A stretch of 27,654 nt of DNA from a virus: positions 1 to 27,654 of IMG/VR virus record IMGVR_UViG_3300037847_004266, one strand, 5' to 3'. Position 1 is the stretch's first letter, and each line of letters starts with the position of its first letter. Below the pieces are notes generated by a model that made no database searches, had not been told where the DNA came from, and worked only from the letters and a program-made list of their open reading frames with translations. The position numbers were made by a program, and so were the translations under genes. Shown piece by piece: positions 1 to 8,726 of the stretch.

Positions 1-43
1 ATGTAGAACCAACAAGAGGTTATACAAAATCCATTTACGAATT

Positions 44-685
44 TTAACTAAAGCCTGGGACAAAACTCCACATCTTAGAAGTTTTAATTTTCATAGCGGC
101 TAGTTCTTCATCGAACTGGCCGTTATTCTTTTTGATATTAGTCTGAATTTCATCTGTAATATCATACCACTTTTCTTGATTAATCAAACTAATGATAGAA
201 CTATTTTCAATAGTATCTGTTCCTTGATTAAAGAAATAAAATAACAAAGCATCAAATTGTGGTTGTGATATATCTTTCTTAACAAACTTTTCTAAAACAT
301 TTCCAATATTTCTAAGTTGTTTATCTAGTATAAACTTTGCCATATTCTTTGTAATCTTGCCACTAGAAATATCTATTCGTTGTGATGCAACTGTAACAAA
401 TCCATAACGTATTTCTGTATCTGTAACTTGATATCCATAACCTATTTTATTATCACCTGATATTTCTAATACAGGTTCTTGTGAATCAATAACTGCATCT
501 TTACTCATATTACTAAAAACTAAATCAACTGCAGGAAATGTAGTCACTCTAACGTGAGATAAAATATAACTTGGAGATCCATTTTCTTTATATCCTGTAC
601 CTAGATATGTACCTTCAGGAGTTACAACATTCAAAGGCATTTGAATATAATTTAATAATGATCCTTTTCTTTTATCAAATATCAT
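44..685 (-). CDS. Degenerate GH24 (T4-lysozyme-like) protein
   Basis: A 213-residue protein whose second half resembles phage GH24 lysozymes. It has an IGYGY stretch where lysozymes have (T)IGxGH, then a helix beginning ITKNMAKFILDKQL, then QPQFDALLFYFFNQGTD, which matches the family's conserved helix around 'nQfDALvsFaFN'. The catalytic Glu/Asp/Thr pattern is not clearly kept: the residue before IGYG is Lys instead of Thr and the His after it is Tyr. It may therefore be a structural or inactive lysozyme fold, or have diverged chemistry. The first ~75 residues are unrecognised. The start at 685 is supported by GGAG about 8 nt upstream, inside the end of the preceding membrane-protein gene. 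It is the last gene of the leftward baseplate operon, so a tail or lysis role is inferred. The 43 bases after it to the window edge show nothing recognisable. Confidence 0.55.
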   Translation of the reverse strand: MIFDKRKGSLLNYIQMPLNVVTPEGTYLGTGYKENGSPSYILSHVRVTTFPAVDLVFSNMSKDAVIDSQEPVLEISGDNKIGYGYQVTDTEIRYGFVTVASQRIDISSGKITKNMAKFILDKQLRNIGNVLEKFVKKDISQPQFDALLFYFFNQGTDTIENSSIISLINQEKWYDITDEIQTNIKKNNGQFDEELAAMKIKTSKMWSFVPGFS

Positions 686-686
686 T

Positions 687-1028
687 TTATGCTCCGAAAT
701 CCATTCGCCAAGGTAATACAGTATAACCGATTGATGCTAGTAATACTTCTTCTAAAAGATATAATAGACCTAAAAACGCCAATGCTCTTACCCACCAAGG
801 CCATTTAGGTATAGACTTTAACAAAGGTTTCAATAACCATTCTAGTAATCTATTATATGCTCCCCAAAAACGGTCACTAATATTGTAAGGAGGAGTTTTT
901 AATATTATAAGACCAAATGCAATCCACCATACCCATATAGGATGGTCTTCACTTACTCCATAACCAAACATAAAAGGCAGTATTAATGCCGTTAGATATA
1001 GTCCTATATACTTTCTTAAGTGTTCCAT
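687..1028 (-). CDS. Small integral membrane protein (holin candidate)
   Basis: A 113-residue protein with about three hydrophobic, Trp-rich segments (roughly residues 7-24, 30-45 and 82-103). They are separated by a basic loop rich in Arg, Lys and Trp, so it should sit in the inner membrane. Its ATG overlaps the gp5 stop codon (TAATG), which implies translational coupling. Only 1 nt separates it from the lysozyme-like gene downstream. A small multi-span membrane protein next to a lysozyme fold suggests holin/endolysin, but no family-specific motif was recognised and a baseplate-associated membrane function is equally possible. Confidence 0.5.
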   Translation of the reverse strand: MEHLRKYIGLYLTALILPFMFGYGVSEDHPIWVWWIAFGLIILKTPPYNISDRFWGAYNRLLEWLLKPLLKSIPKWPWWVRALAFLGLLYLLEEVLLASIGYTVLPWRMDFGA

Positions 1029-2869
1029 TATGCTAATCTAACTCCTGTAGTTCCTGTTACAGAAGAATTATCTGCAACTTTGTATGCACGTGTTAATTGA
1101 TATGCACCACGTTCAACACTTGCGGCTGAGAAGTGCATTGGATCCCAAGGTGAACTCCAGTTACCACCCCAACCCAATCCGTGTCTAGCGGCAATTTCAC
1201 CAACGTTGGTTGGTAAATCACAACCTGCGTCAACACCTCTTGTTACACCTGGATTCCAACCTGATGGTCTTTGGGCCGCATAACCATTTGGTGCGTATGC
1301 GTTAACATCAATAGCGGCTCCCATTGCGTGGAAACTAGGTCTTGAACCACCTCTTTGATTTCTATTACAATAACCACCTAATGTTCTAATTACATATCCT
1401 GTAGATTCTAAATCATCAATAAAGCCTTGGAAGTTGCTTTGGAATATCACTGCAACTTTACAACCAACACCATTACTTGCTCTAACTGTAGCAAGACCTT
1501 CTCCTGGCGGTAAACCAGGAATATCTTCATTTGATTCTTCACCTTGATTTGATGCAGTTGTTTGACCTTCTGCACTTGAAGGATCTTTAGCGATTTCATT
1601 ACCTGCTTTTTGTGATGCACTTGTTGCCTCTGGAGCATTACCATCATTGCCAGGTGCATTCGCAGAAGTTCCTCTTAAGAATGGTTCGTGTGTTGGTATC
1701 TTTGGAATAATACTATCTTCAATTTGTGTAGCCTCTAAGTTTTGCATATCTGGTTGTGCAGATAATGGTATATCAAAAGCGATTGAGGCCATAGGACCGT
1801 TTAGATGTAATTTACCATCAGTTGTAACATACATATTTGTTTTAACTTTTGTATGGTGTGCGCCTAAACTTTCAAAGAACATTGAACCTTCTGATTTCAT
1901 ATGCATTTGATTTCCTACGTTTAGATTTAAATTATCTTTGCTACGTATATTAATTTTTTCTGCGGCTTCTAAGTTTATATTTTTGTCTGCACGTAAGTTA
2001 AAATCTTTTTCAGTACGAATAGACATATTGCCTTCAGCATAAACCATTACTTCACCTTTAGCACCTATTTCTACCCAACCTGTACCAGAACTATTGATTG
2101 CATAAATGAAATCATTTGTACCATCAACAATTACTTGTGAACCTGAACCAGTAGATATTCTTATTTGATTAGGGTGTATTGTACCACCATCATCTACAGA
2201 ACCATCGTCCATTGTGATTGCGTTACCACCTGGTGTACTCCAACCATATACTTTTGAATGTTGTGTTGTATTATAGTTTGCATCACGTAAAGGTGTTGCA
2301 GTTGATTGACCTCTTTTAGGGTCTGAATAAATTCCTTGTCCAGCAGTGTTGGCATTTTTATTTGAATTGTCTATTTCTTCTTGTGATAATTCTTGTGCTT
2401 CCTCTAATGTCAATGGTTGAACTTTTGCCGAAGGTACATCTGAAAATACACCTTCACCTTGTCCTGTACCATCTGACTTTGCAGTATCAGACGCACCACC
2501 ACTTACAACTGATGGGATTTCTTGTGAAACTGCAAACCAATAACCTTCATTAATTGCACCATTGTCTGCAAAGAAAACTAATATTGTTACTCCAGCATCT
2601 GGTGGGACTGCAAACATACCATATGGTCCTTGCTTGTTAGCACCTCCAAAAGGACTTGCATATTGAAAGAACATAGGTTCATCTCTATCACCACCTAGTT
2701 TAGGAATATAGGCCGCAATTCTACCTCTACCTTCAGGATCAGGATGTCCACCAACAGTAATCGCTTTGTATATACCACTTTCAATATTTTTTAATATTGG
2801 GTTTTGTGCGTGACTTCTTTGTGCTTTTAAACTAGAAGTTAAACTATTACCTATTGTATTTGTAGACAT
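1028..2869 (-). CDS. 5: Baseplate hub/tail spike gp5 with C-terminal M15 peptidase domain
   Basis: A 613-residue homologue of T4 gp5, the needle at the tail tip. Residues ~30-115 form the OB-fold (VGGHPDPEGRGRIAAYIP, then the GPYGMFAVPPDAGVTILVFF strand region). Residues ~265-365 are short repeats such as KDFNLRADKNINLEAAEKIN, typical of the gp5 triple beta-helix. The T4 lysozyme domain normally found after the OB-fold is absent. Instead, residues ~465-590 look like a VanY/M15 metallopeptidase: SFHAMGAAID gives the SxHxxGxAxD zinc motif (about H514, D521) and WDPMHF supplies the last ligand (about H578). This would cut peptide cross-links, not glycan strands. A Ser/Gly/Glu-rich linker joins helix and peptidase. 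A GGAGG ribosome site lies just upstream and the ATG overlaps the previous stop (TAATG). Gene identity is confident; peptidase activity is inferred from motifs. Confidence 0.9.
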   Translation of the reverse strand: MSTNTIGNSLTSSLKAQRSHAQNPILKNIESGIYKAITVGGHPDPEGRGRIAAYIPKLGGDRDEPMFFQYASPFGGANKQGPYGMFAVPPDAGVTILVFFADNGAINEGYWFAVSQEIPSVVSGGASDTAKSDGTGQGEGVFSDVPSAKVQPLTLEEAQELSQEEIDNSNKNANTAGQGIYSDPKRGQSTATPLRDANYNTTQHSKVYGWSTPGGNAITMDDGSVDDGGTIHPNQIRISTGSGSQVIVDGTNDFIYAINSSGTGWVEIGAKGEVMVYAEGNMSIRTEKDFNLRADKNINLEAAEKINIRSKDNLNLNVGNQMHMKSEGSMFFESLGAHHTKVKTNMYVTTDGKLHLNGPMASIAFDIPLSAQPDMQNLEATQIEDSIIPKIPTHEPFLRGTSANAPGNDGNAPEATSASQKAGNEIAKDPSSAEGQTTASNQGEESNEDIPGLPPGEGLATVRASNGVGCKVAVIFQSNFQGFIDDLESTGYVIRTLGGYCNRNQRGGSRPSFHAMGAAIDVNAYAPNGYAAQRPSGWNPGVTRGVDAGCDLPTNVGEIAARHGLGWGGNWSSPWDPMHFSAASVERGAYQLTRAYKVADNSSVTGTTGVRLA

Positions 2870-5800
2870 TAATTACCTCCTGCCTTGACACTAAATGTTG
2901 ATGCATCTGTTGTTTCTCTTTGTATATCTCCAAATGCATCTTTTCTTCTGTATTTTGGATTACCTGTTTCAATTTGGTCAAAGTTTGATGCGATACTATT
3001 CATAATATTTGATTTAACTGTACTATCATATCCATTTGATGTATCACCAATAGATGATGCTGATATGGTTTGTGTTTGTCCGTTTTCATCTGTGTATGTA
3101 TAATCTTGTATTCCACTTAAGTCTTGTACTTCCCAAGAAATCGTTTCTGTAGAACCGTCTTCATTTGTTACAGTCCCTGTCTTAGTTATCGTTGGTGCAT
3201 TTGTTATTTGTTGATGAAAATGTTCTTCTGCTTTTCTGGCTTCTACAAGTTGTGTTCTTTGTGTTTCATTTAAATGTGAATACTCTGGTGGGAGTTCATC
3301 TGCACTTGCATTTGTTTTTGGCGACAATACTGTTATTGTTCCATCACCATTATCAGTAAATGCGTGACCTTCTTCTCTAAATGAATTCATATCTTCAGGT
3401 CTTGGTATTATCACTGGTTGTGTTTCTGGATCTTTTGATTTTTGTAATGTCTCAAATGTTTCAAATCCATTATCGTCAACTCTACGTTGAACTGTTTCAA
3501 CTTCTGTTCCTTTTTCTTGTAGTTCCTCAGCAAGTAATTGTTTGTTAACTTCTTCTAATCTTGCTTTATCTTCTTCTCTACCTTTGTTAGTCCAGTACCA
3601 ACTATCTTGTGCATCTTCTAAATCTTCTTTTTCATTTTGTAATTTTTCAATTCTTTCTCGTCTTGCCTCGTCTTCTTTTTCATCTCTGACTTCACCACGA
3701 ACACCTGTCGTTGCTTCTATATTCATAACTTCAATAGTTTCTTCAATTTCTTTTACTCTAGCATATTCTTCATCTGTTAACTGACTTAAAGGTCTTCCAT
3801 TAATAATACTTTCAGCCTCATTATTTAATGACCTTGCCTTATTCTGTTCAGAAGTTGTTAACGTACCTGGTTCAACTTTTGCGGCATATGACCTAAACTG
3901 CCCATTAACATCAGAATATTTTTCATTTCTAAATGCTTTATTACTAAATTGTATATCATCATTTAAAACTGCATTGACACCATCTGCTCCAAATTTTCCA
4001 CCAGTTTCTAATTGTGACATAGCAGTACTTGGATTTACAGTTGTATCATTGTTGCCTAAATAATCTCTATCCATTTCTTTTTGAATAGCATCGTTCCAAC
4101 CATCTATTTCATTTTGTGGAACATTAACAACACCATCTTGAATTCTTTCTTCACCTCTGCCTTCGTATGCATTATCTAACATTGCAATAGTTGCCGGAGA
4201 AACACTATCACCACCATCTATTGCTTGGTTGATTATGTTTCTGGCTTCATCTGCATTGCCAAAATGATTTACAATTTGTTCTCTACCTAATGCTAATTCT
4301 GTACAAGCCATTTGTTCACCCATTTCACACAACCCGTGAAGTTGTGCAGTTACTAATGCTAACTGTCTTGCTTGTGCCTCTGATGGTATACCACTGTTTT
4401 GTCCTTGAGCATCAATGAAAACATTTATTGCATTCTTATATGCCACTACTGCCGATGGAACTGCGGCCGAAGTATCAACTACAGTTATGTTTCCTTCATC
4501 ATCTTGAGATGAACCTGCACCTATTGGTACACCAATGTCTTTGGCATCTTCTGCCCCATCGTTTTTGCCTTCGTTTGTTCCTCTATCAGGTTTGATTTCA
4601 TACTGAAAGTGTGGAGGACCACTCCATCTATCTACATCGTCTACATTAAGTATTGTTCTATCGGCTTCTTTAAATACTTCAGCCGCTTGTAATTTAACTA
4701 ACTCTAATGTTTGTGTGAACTGTCCTCTATCAAAATTGCTTATGATTGTTTTTACAAAGTATACACTTGTAATTAATCTTGATTTGTTTATTCCATCATT
4801 GTTATTTGCATTTTGTCCTACTTGGTCAGGGTTATCTAAAAATACACCTTCTGCTTTATCACTTGCAATTACAATATAATTACCACCGTTAATTCTACTA
4901 TGATGTCCTTTTAATGTACCATCACTATTCATTTCTCCAAACTTATCTTTTGCTTGTGCTGGAGACAAGAAAGTTTCAATCCAAAAAGGATCACCTTTAA
5001 TTGTCATATTAACACGTTGCATACTAATATTGGCCGCTAGCCCTTCATAATATTTTAGCATTGCTAATTCTACATCTTTTTGATCCGGACTTTTTACTAC
5101 TTGCATTTTTGTAGGTTCACTTAATAATGGTTTTGTAATTCTTTCAAAGTTTGTAGGATTTTCTAAAAGAGTTTTCATAATGTCTGTAAATTGTGAAAGA
5201 GACATTTTCTTTATTATATCTTTATCTAGGTCTTCTGCTAATACAATACCTGAACCGGCACCTTTTGCAGTTATACCTAGTTCGTCCCAATTTCTTGAAA
5301 CTGAACCTGTTGCTTGTGCAATTTTTTTACTAAAATAATGGTCTAAGGCCGCACGATGAGTTTCGTCACGTTCTCTGATAGTTTCTTGAAACTCAAGGTT
5401 TGTTTCATTAAATTCTTTTTTAGAAGCCTGAACCGCATTATGTAATTCATTATAATTCTTTCTAGTTTTTCCTTTAAAGATATCTTGAAACAAATCATAT
5501 TCCGGTGTACCTTCATCTAATATATTTTCAAATGTTTTAAGATTTCCTTTTCTTAACATTCTTATTTCTGCATTACTATATAAACTTTTTGTATTAGCAC
5601 GTTCATCTAATGGTCCACCACCTCGTTTAGGTAGTCTTCTAAAAAATTCACTTCTTATTTTGTCAAAGTTATCTTTTAGTTCTTTGTCTGTTTTCTTAAC
5701 ATCTTTTTGTGCTTCTTTTAATTCTTTTTCTAATGACTTTGTTTCTTTTTCTAATTTCGTCAATAAGTCATTTGCTTTTTTATCAATTTTATCTCTGTAG

Positions 5801-7725
5801 TCACCTATATCTTTTAAAAATGAATTAGCCATAAAGGCATCACTTGGTTGAGAATAAACTTTTTGTAATTGCTTATCTAAACTAATATTCAAATCTAAAA
5901 TTTGGTCATTTTGTCCTGTGTAACTATAATAATATCTTTTACGACAATGTCCTTTTAAAAATACAGTATTAAGAATCTTTGCAGACTCTTTTGTTTTGTT
6001 TGCATTGTCTATCATATTTTGATATATAAGGGCACGTTCTAATACGATTGTATATTTTATATGATACGATGCTTTACCAGATAATACATTATATCCACCT
6101 GGTTTAGGTTGACCGTGTGTTATAACTCTAAACATACTTGTAAAATCTGCTTTTGATTCTGTAAGTTCTTTTCTTACATCAACGCAATTCATAATAATAC
6201 TTTGTATTACATCATATATACTTGTACCTGGTGTTACGACACCTGTTTGTTCTGCTATTTTTACTTTTGCTTTTTTCTTTGTCTTACTATTTCCTGATGC
6301 TTTGTTGGCTTCTTCACTTGCCATCTTTCCTTGTGCAAATCTTTGTTTGAAGTTTTCATCAAAGAAAAACTTGTAATCATTAATAAAATCTGTATCAGAT
6401 ATAATTGCCTTTTCTACTGTTTTTGCATTTAGTTTTTTAAAGAAGTTTTCTAATGTTTCTTGTAATGTATCTGCAACTGTAAATTCCATATTGTAATCTA
6501 TAATAGATTGTGCAGTATCAGTTACAACTTTGTCTGAATAAATTGTACCTTCGATTAATAAAGTTGTTCCTCTATTATCTGTAGTAGTTTGCAAGTCATT
6601 GTATTTTGCAATGTTGAAAGGAAATATTTTTGTTACAGGAAGTTTCATAGGTGTTTGACCAAGGTCGTCTTGGTATCCAACAAAATTTACTTTCATAAAA
6701 TATACTGCATTTGGAATATCTGGATAGCCACATAATAAAACTGCATTTTGTAAAGTATCAGGTATTGATGTTGCACCAACTTGTGTTATTGTAAATTGTA
6801 AATTAGTTGCCGTACCTGCTATTTTATTTTGATTTGTACTACCGTGACCTGTAGTCTGAATAGTCAAACCTGTAATATTCATTTCTGTACTTACACCAGT
6901 TTTTGCAATCGTAATTTTTTTAATACTGTCATCTGGCCAAACGTCATTAACAATATCTTCAACATAATTTGGTGTAGTTTCATATTTTAAAAATCTTGAG
7001 GCTTCAATTTGGTCAACAACAAATAATTCTAAGTTGTAAGTATAATTTTGAAAGTTGTCTAATTCATTATCCCAAAATAATTGTTTATCTTCTAAATTAT
7101 CTAATAGTTCTTCAAGACTACCTGAACGTTTAATAGAGTCTCTGACCATTTCATCATAGTGTTCTGTTTGTGAAAGTTTCTTTGCATCAGTAAATTCTTT
7201 ATTTGCTATTTCGTTCTGTAGCATATATCTTTCTGCCGCACTTAAATTTTTTAATTCTTCTTCTGTGTAACTTTCAAAAGATGTACCTTGTGTGGCCGCT
7301 ACTTGTCTGTTTGTATAAGCCATATCTAAGCCATCAGAAATATGAGGAGCAAAGTAAGCCTCTGCCTCAGCACCACCTTCCATTTTTATCATTGCTTGTA
7401 CCATCTTTTGTGCAAGTGCTGGATTTTCACTTAAGTCAATTTGTTGGTTTGGACTAATACCCATTTGTCCTGCTACAAAGTTTGCATAATTGGAAGTATT
7501 ATTTTCGTTAGGTGGAGCCCAACGATTAATCATATCGGCTACTGTTGTTAAGCCGTGTTTGTTTTGATAAGTTTCTAGAGTTCTACCCATTGCTCTTACA
7601 CCGTGTGCTGGTGTATCAAAAGTGGCAAATCTTCCTTCAGGTTCAACACCTGATTGACCTACCCATTTTGTAGAATTGGCTTCTATGTTGCCTGGGTTAT
7701 TGTTTCTAGCACTTCTTACTGACAT
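2869..7725 (-). CDS. Giant baseplate hub protein with N-terminal muramidase-like domain
   Basis: A 1618-residue structural protein. Residues ~8-125 match a domain common in phage virion proteins: NNPGNIEANSTKWVG, GRFATFDTPAHGVRAM and the following RWAPPNENNTSNYA, usually linked to peptidoglycan cleavage. Residues ~235-650 look like the T4 gp27-type hub fold; RKRYYYSYTGQNDQILDLNI resembles the 'kkYnYiyTGkNtdvL' strand pair of such proteins. Strong coiled-coil regions follow (around 655-720, rich in Lys/Glu heptads, and 1370-1430). The C-terminal ~450 residues are acidic, Asn/Thr/Glu-rich and unrecognised. Position between gp5 and gp53 supports a hub role, because gp27 normally holds gp5. It is far longer than T4 gp27 (391 residues), so it probably combines several baseplate functions. 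The downstream gp5 start overlaps its stop. Confidence 0.7.
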   Translation of the reverse strand: MSVRSARNNNPGNIEANSTKWVGQSGVEPEGRFATFDTPAHGVRAMGRTLETYQNKHGLTTVADMINRWAPPNENNTSNYANFVAGQMGISPNQQIDLSENPALAQKMVQAMIKMEGGAEAEAYFAPHISDGLDMAYTNRQVAATQGTSFESYTEEELKNLSAAERYMLQNEIANKEFTDAKKLSQTEHYDEMVRDSIKRSGSLEELLDNLEDKQLFWDNELDNFQNYTYNLELFVVDQIEASRFLKYETTPNYVEDIVNDVWPDDSIKKITIAKTGVSTEMNITGLTIQTTGHGSTNQNKIAGTATNLQFTITQVGATSIPDTLQNAVLLCGYPDIPNAVYFMKVNFVGYQDDLGQTPMKLPVTKIFPFNIAKYNDLQTTTDNRGTTLLIEGTIYSDKVVTDTAQSIIDYNMEFTVADTLQETLENFFKKLNAKTVEKAIISDTDFINDYKFFFDENFKQRFAQGKMASEEANKASGNSKTKKKAKVKIAEQTGVVTPGTSIYDVIQSIIMNCVDVRKELTESKADFTSMFRVITHGQPKPGGYNVLSGKASYHIKYTIVLERALIYQNMIDNANKTKESAKILNTVFLKGHCRKRYYYSYTGQNDQILDLNISLDKQLQKVYSQPSDAFMANSFLKDIGDYRDKIDKKANDLLTKLEKETKSLEKELKEAQKDVKKTDKELKDNFDKIRSEFFRRLPKRGGGPLDERANTKSLYSNAEIRMLRKGNLKTFENILDEGTPEYDLFQDIFKGKTRKNYNELHNAVQASKKEFNETNLEFQETIRERDETHRAALDHYFSKKIAQATGSVSRNWDELGITAKGAGSGIVLAEDLDKDIIKKMSLSQFTDIMKTLLENPTNFERITKPLLSEPTKMQVVKSPDQKDVELAMLKYYEGLAANISMQRVNMTIKGDPFWIETFLSPAQAKDKFGEMNSDGTLKGHHSRINGGNYIVIASDKAEGVFLDNPDQVGQNANNNDGINKSRLITSVYFVKTIISNFDRGQFTQTLELVKLQAAEVFKEADRTILNVDDVDRWSGPPHFQYEIKPDRGTNEGKNDGAEDAKDIGVPIGAGSSQDDEGNITVVDTSAAVPSAVVAYKNAINVFIDAQGQNSGIPSEAQARQLALVTAQLHGLCEMGEQMACTELALGREQIVNHFGNADEARNIINQAIDGGDSVSPATIAMLDNAYEGRGEERIQDGVVNVPQNEIDGWNDAIQKEMDRDYLGNNDTTVNPSTAMSQLETGGKFGADGVNAVLNDDIQFSNKAFRNEKYSDVNGQFRSYAAKVEPGTLTTSEQNKARSLNNEAESIINGRPLSQLTDEEYARVKEIEETIEVMNIEATTGVRGEVRDEKEDEARRERIEKLQNEKEDLEDAQDSWYWTNKGREEDKARLEEVNKQLLAEELQEKGTEVETVQRRVDDNGFETFETLQKSKDPETQPVIIPRPEDMNSFREEGHAFTDNGDGTITVLSPKTNASADELPPEYSHLNETQRTQLVEARKAEEHFHQQITNAPTITKTGTVTNEDGSTETISWEVQDLSGIQDYTYTDENGQTQTISASSIGDTSNGYDSTVKSNIMNSIASNFDQIETGNPKYRRKDAFGDIQRETTDASTFSVKAGGN

Positions 7726-7731
7726 AGTTCA

Positions 7732-8034
7732 TTACTTCATTTTTTCTACTGCCGCTTTACTAGGAATTCGAATCTTTTTCCCTGCGGTGAAATCGTTTAT
7801 GGGATCCTGTATTTCATCAGGATTTCTATTTGCAAATACCCACCAGTATTTTGAAGTACCGAACAATTCATAACTTGCTAAGTCTGGTCTTAGATTAAAG
7901 TTTTGAGGAATAGTATATTCTTCATCAAGTATACTCTTTTCGATGAATACTGGATTCATTATATCTAAAACTTTTTTATATAATATTGGAGTCTTCTTCC
8001 AAGGAGAAGTAGGATCAAAATCTTTAACGCCCAT
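7732..8034 (-). CDS. 53: Baseplate wedge protein gp53
   Basis: A 100-residue protein with the gp53 signature: an aromatic patch (SKYWWVFANRNPDEIQDPI) followed by DFTAGKKIRIPS, a LysM-like ending. This matches the short gp53 forms of marine T4-like phages; T4 gp53 is 196 residues. gp53 joins adjacent wedges around the central hub. Its ATG overlaps the stop codon of the gene before it (TAATG) and there is no separate strong Shine-Dalgarno, so translation is probably coupled. It ends 6 nt before the hub protein gene. Confidence 0.8.
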   Translation of the reverse strand: MGVKDFDPTSPWKKTPILYKKVLDIMNPVFIEKSILDEEYTIPQNFNLRPDLASYELFGTSKYWWVFANRNPDEIQDPINDFTAGKKIRIPSKAAVEKMK

Positions 8035-8603
8035 TAGATATACCCCTTACTACTTAACTTACCACTTAAGAAATCATTGTAAGTAAAATTCTCTCTGACA
8101 TTCTTTGGTGAGTAACTTGTTGTTAATGATAAAACAAATACCTGTTGTACTGGAACACGTGAATTACCTACGTTAACATAGTCAACGTCTTGGTCTAAGT
8201 TCCAAGTAAAGTCTCTTACTAATACAGGTACGTTTGTATAAATTCCGTGAGCATCTAAACGAAGAATCGGTGGGGGTAACCCTGGGTTTGTAGAGTTTCT
8301 ACCAAAGTCCATCTTTAATGCACCCCTTAGAAACTGCGCCATTTGTAATACACTTTGACCTTCTGCTTCACTACGAACCATAATTGGTGCCGTCATATTG
8401 AATTCTGTATTTGACGCCATATCAAATGCTCTTTGTTGAAAATTTGTATGTGACAAATCATATGACGAATATCCTGTACTAGTGATAACAGTGATAGTTG
8501 GCGTGTATGGAAAATTTAATGTAGCCAATCCAGATGCACCGAGTCGTCCGCTAGGATCTCTTATTTGTACTGGTTGAGCCTGTTCATACAAGTTATCTGA
8601 CAT
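8034..8603 (-). CDS. Baseplate tail-tube junction protein (gp48/gp54-type)
   Basis: A 189-residue protein, first gene of the leftward late operon. The body (FPYTPTITVITSTGYSSYDL, RSEAEGQSVLQMAQFLRGAL, PVLVRDFTWNLDQDVDYV) has the strand-helix-strand layout of tail-tube-fold proteins that cap the hub and start the tube. This fits T4 gp48/gp54 in position and role, though I cannot say which one. The start is placed at 8603, not at an upstream ATG at 8651, because a GAAGGAG ribosome site lies 7 nt before it and a late promoter (8624-8631) would start RNA at about 8618, inside the longer frame. No membrane segments or enzymatic motifs. Confidence 0.65.
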   Translation of the reverse strand: MSDNLYEQAQPVQIRDPSGRLGASGLATLNFPYTPTITVITSTGYSSYDLSHTNFQQRAFDMASNTEFNMTAPIMVRSEAEGQSVLQMAQFLRGALKMDFGRNSTNPGLPPPILRLDAHGIYTNVPVLVRDFTWNLDQDVDYVNVGNSRVPVQQVFVLSLTTSYSPKNVRENFTYNDFLSGKLSSKGYI

Positions 8604-8623
8604 AGATTTCTCCTTCTTTTGTG

Positions 8624-8631
8624 TATTTATC
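8624..8631 (-). promoter_or_regulatory. Late promoter for baseplate operon
   Basis: Reads GATAAATA followed by C on the minus strand, one base from the T4 late consensus TATAAATA. By T4 spacing the RNA would start near 8618, giving a ~15-nt leader with the ribosome site of the tube-junction gene. It appears to serve the whole leftward cluster to position 44, as no other promoter was seen in it. Confidence 0.75.
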
Positions 8632-8670
8632 GTATTATAAAGTACGAACATAAAAACTGTTACTTTTCGC

Positions 8671-8700
8671 TTGACAAGTGCATACGAATTGTTATATAAT
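8671..8700 (+). promoter_or_regulatory. Sigma70 promoter of gp55 operon
   Basis: Perfect TTGACA (8671-8676) and perfect TATAAT (8695-8700) with an 18-nt spacer. The RNA would start about 8707, leaving a 20-nt leader with AGGAG before the gp55 ATG. It lies back-to-back with the late promoter at 8624-8631. Confidence 0.85.
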
Positions 8701-8726
8701 GTATAGTATTAAATTAGGAGCAAACA

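Noticed and set aside
8604-8651. Longer start for the tube-junction protein
   Set aside because: The upstream ATG precedes the predicted late RNA start and lacks a ribosome site; 8603 has GAAGGAG.
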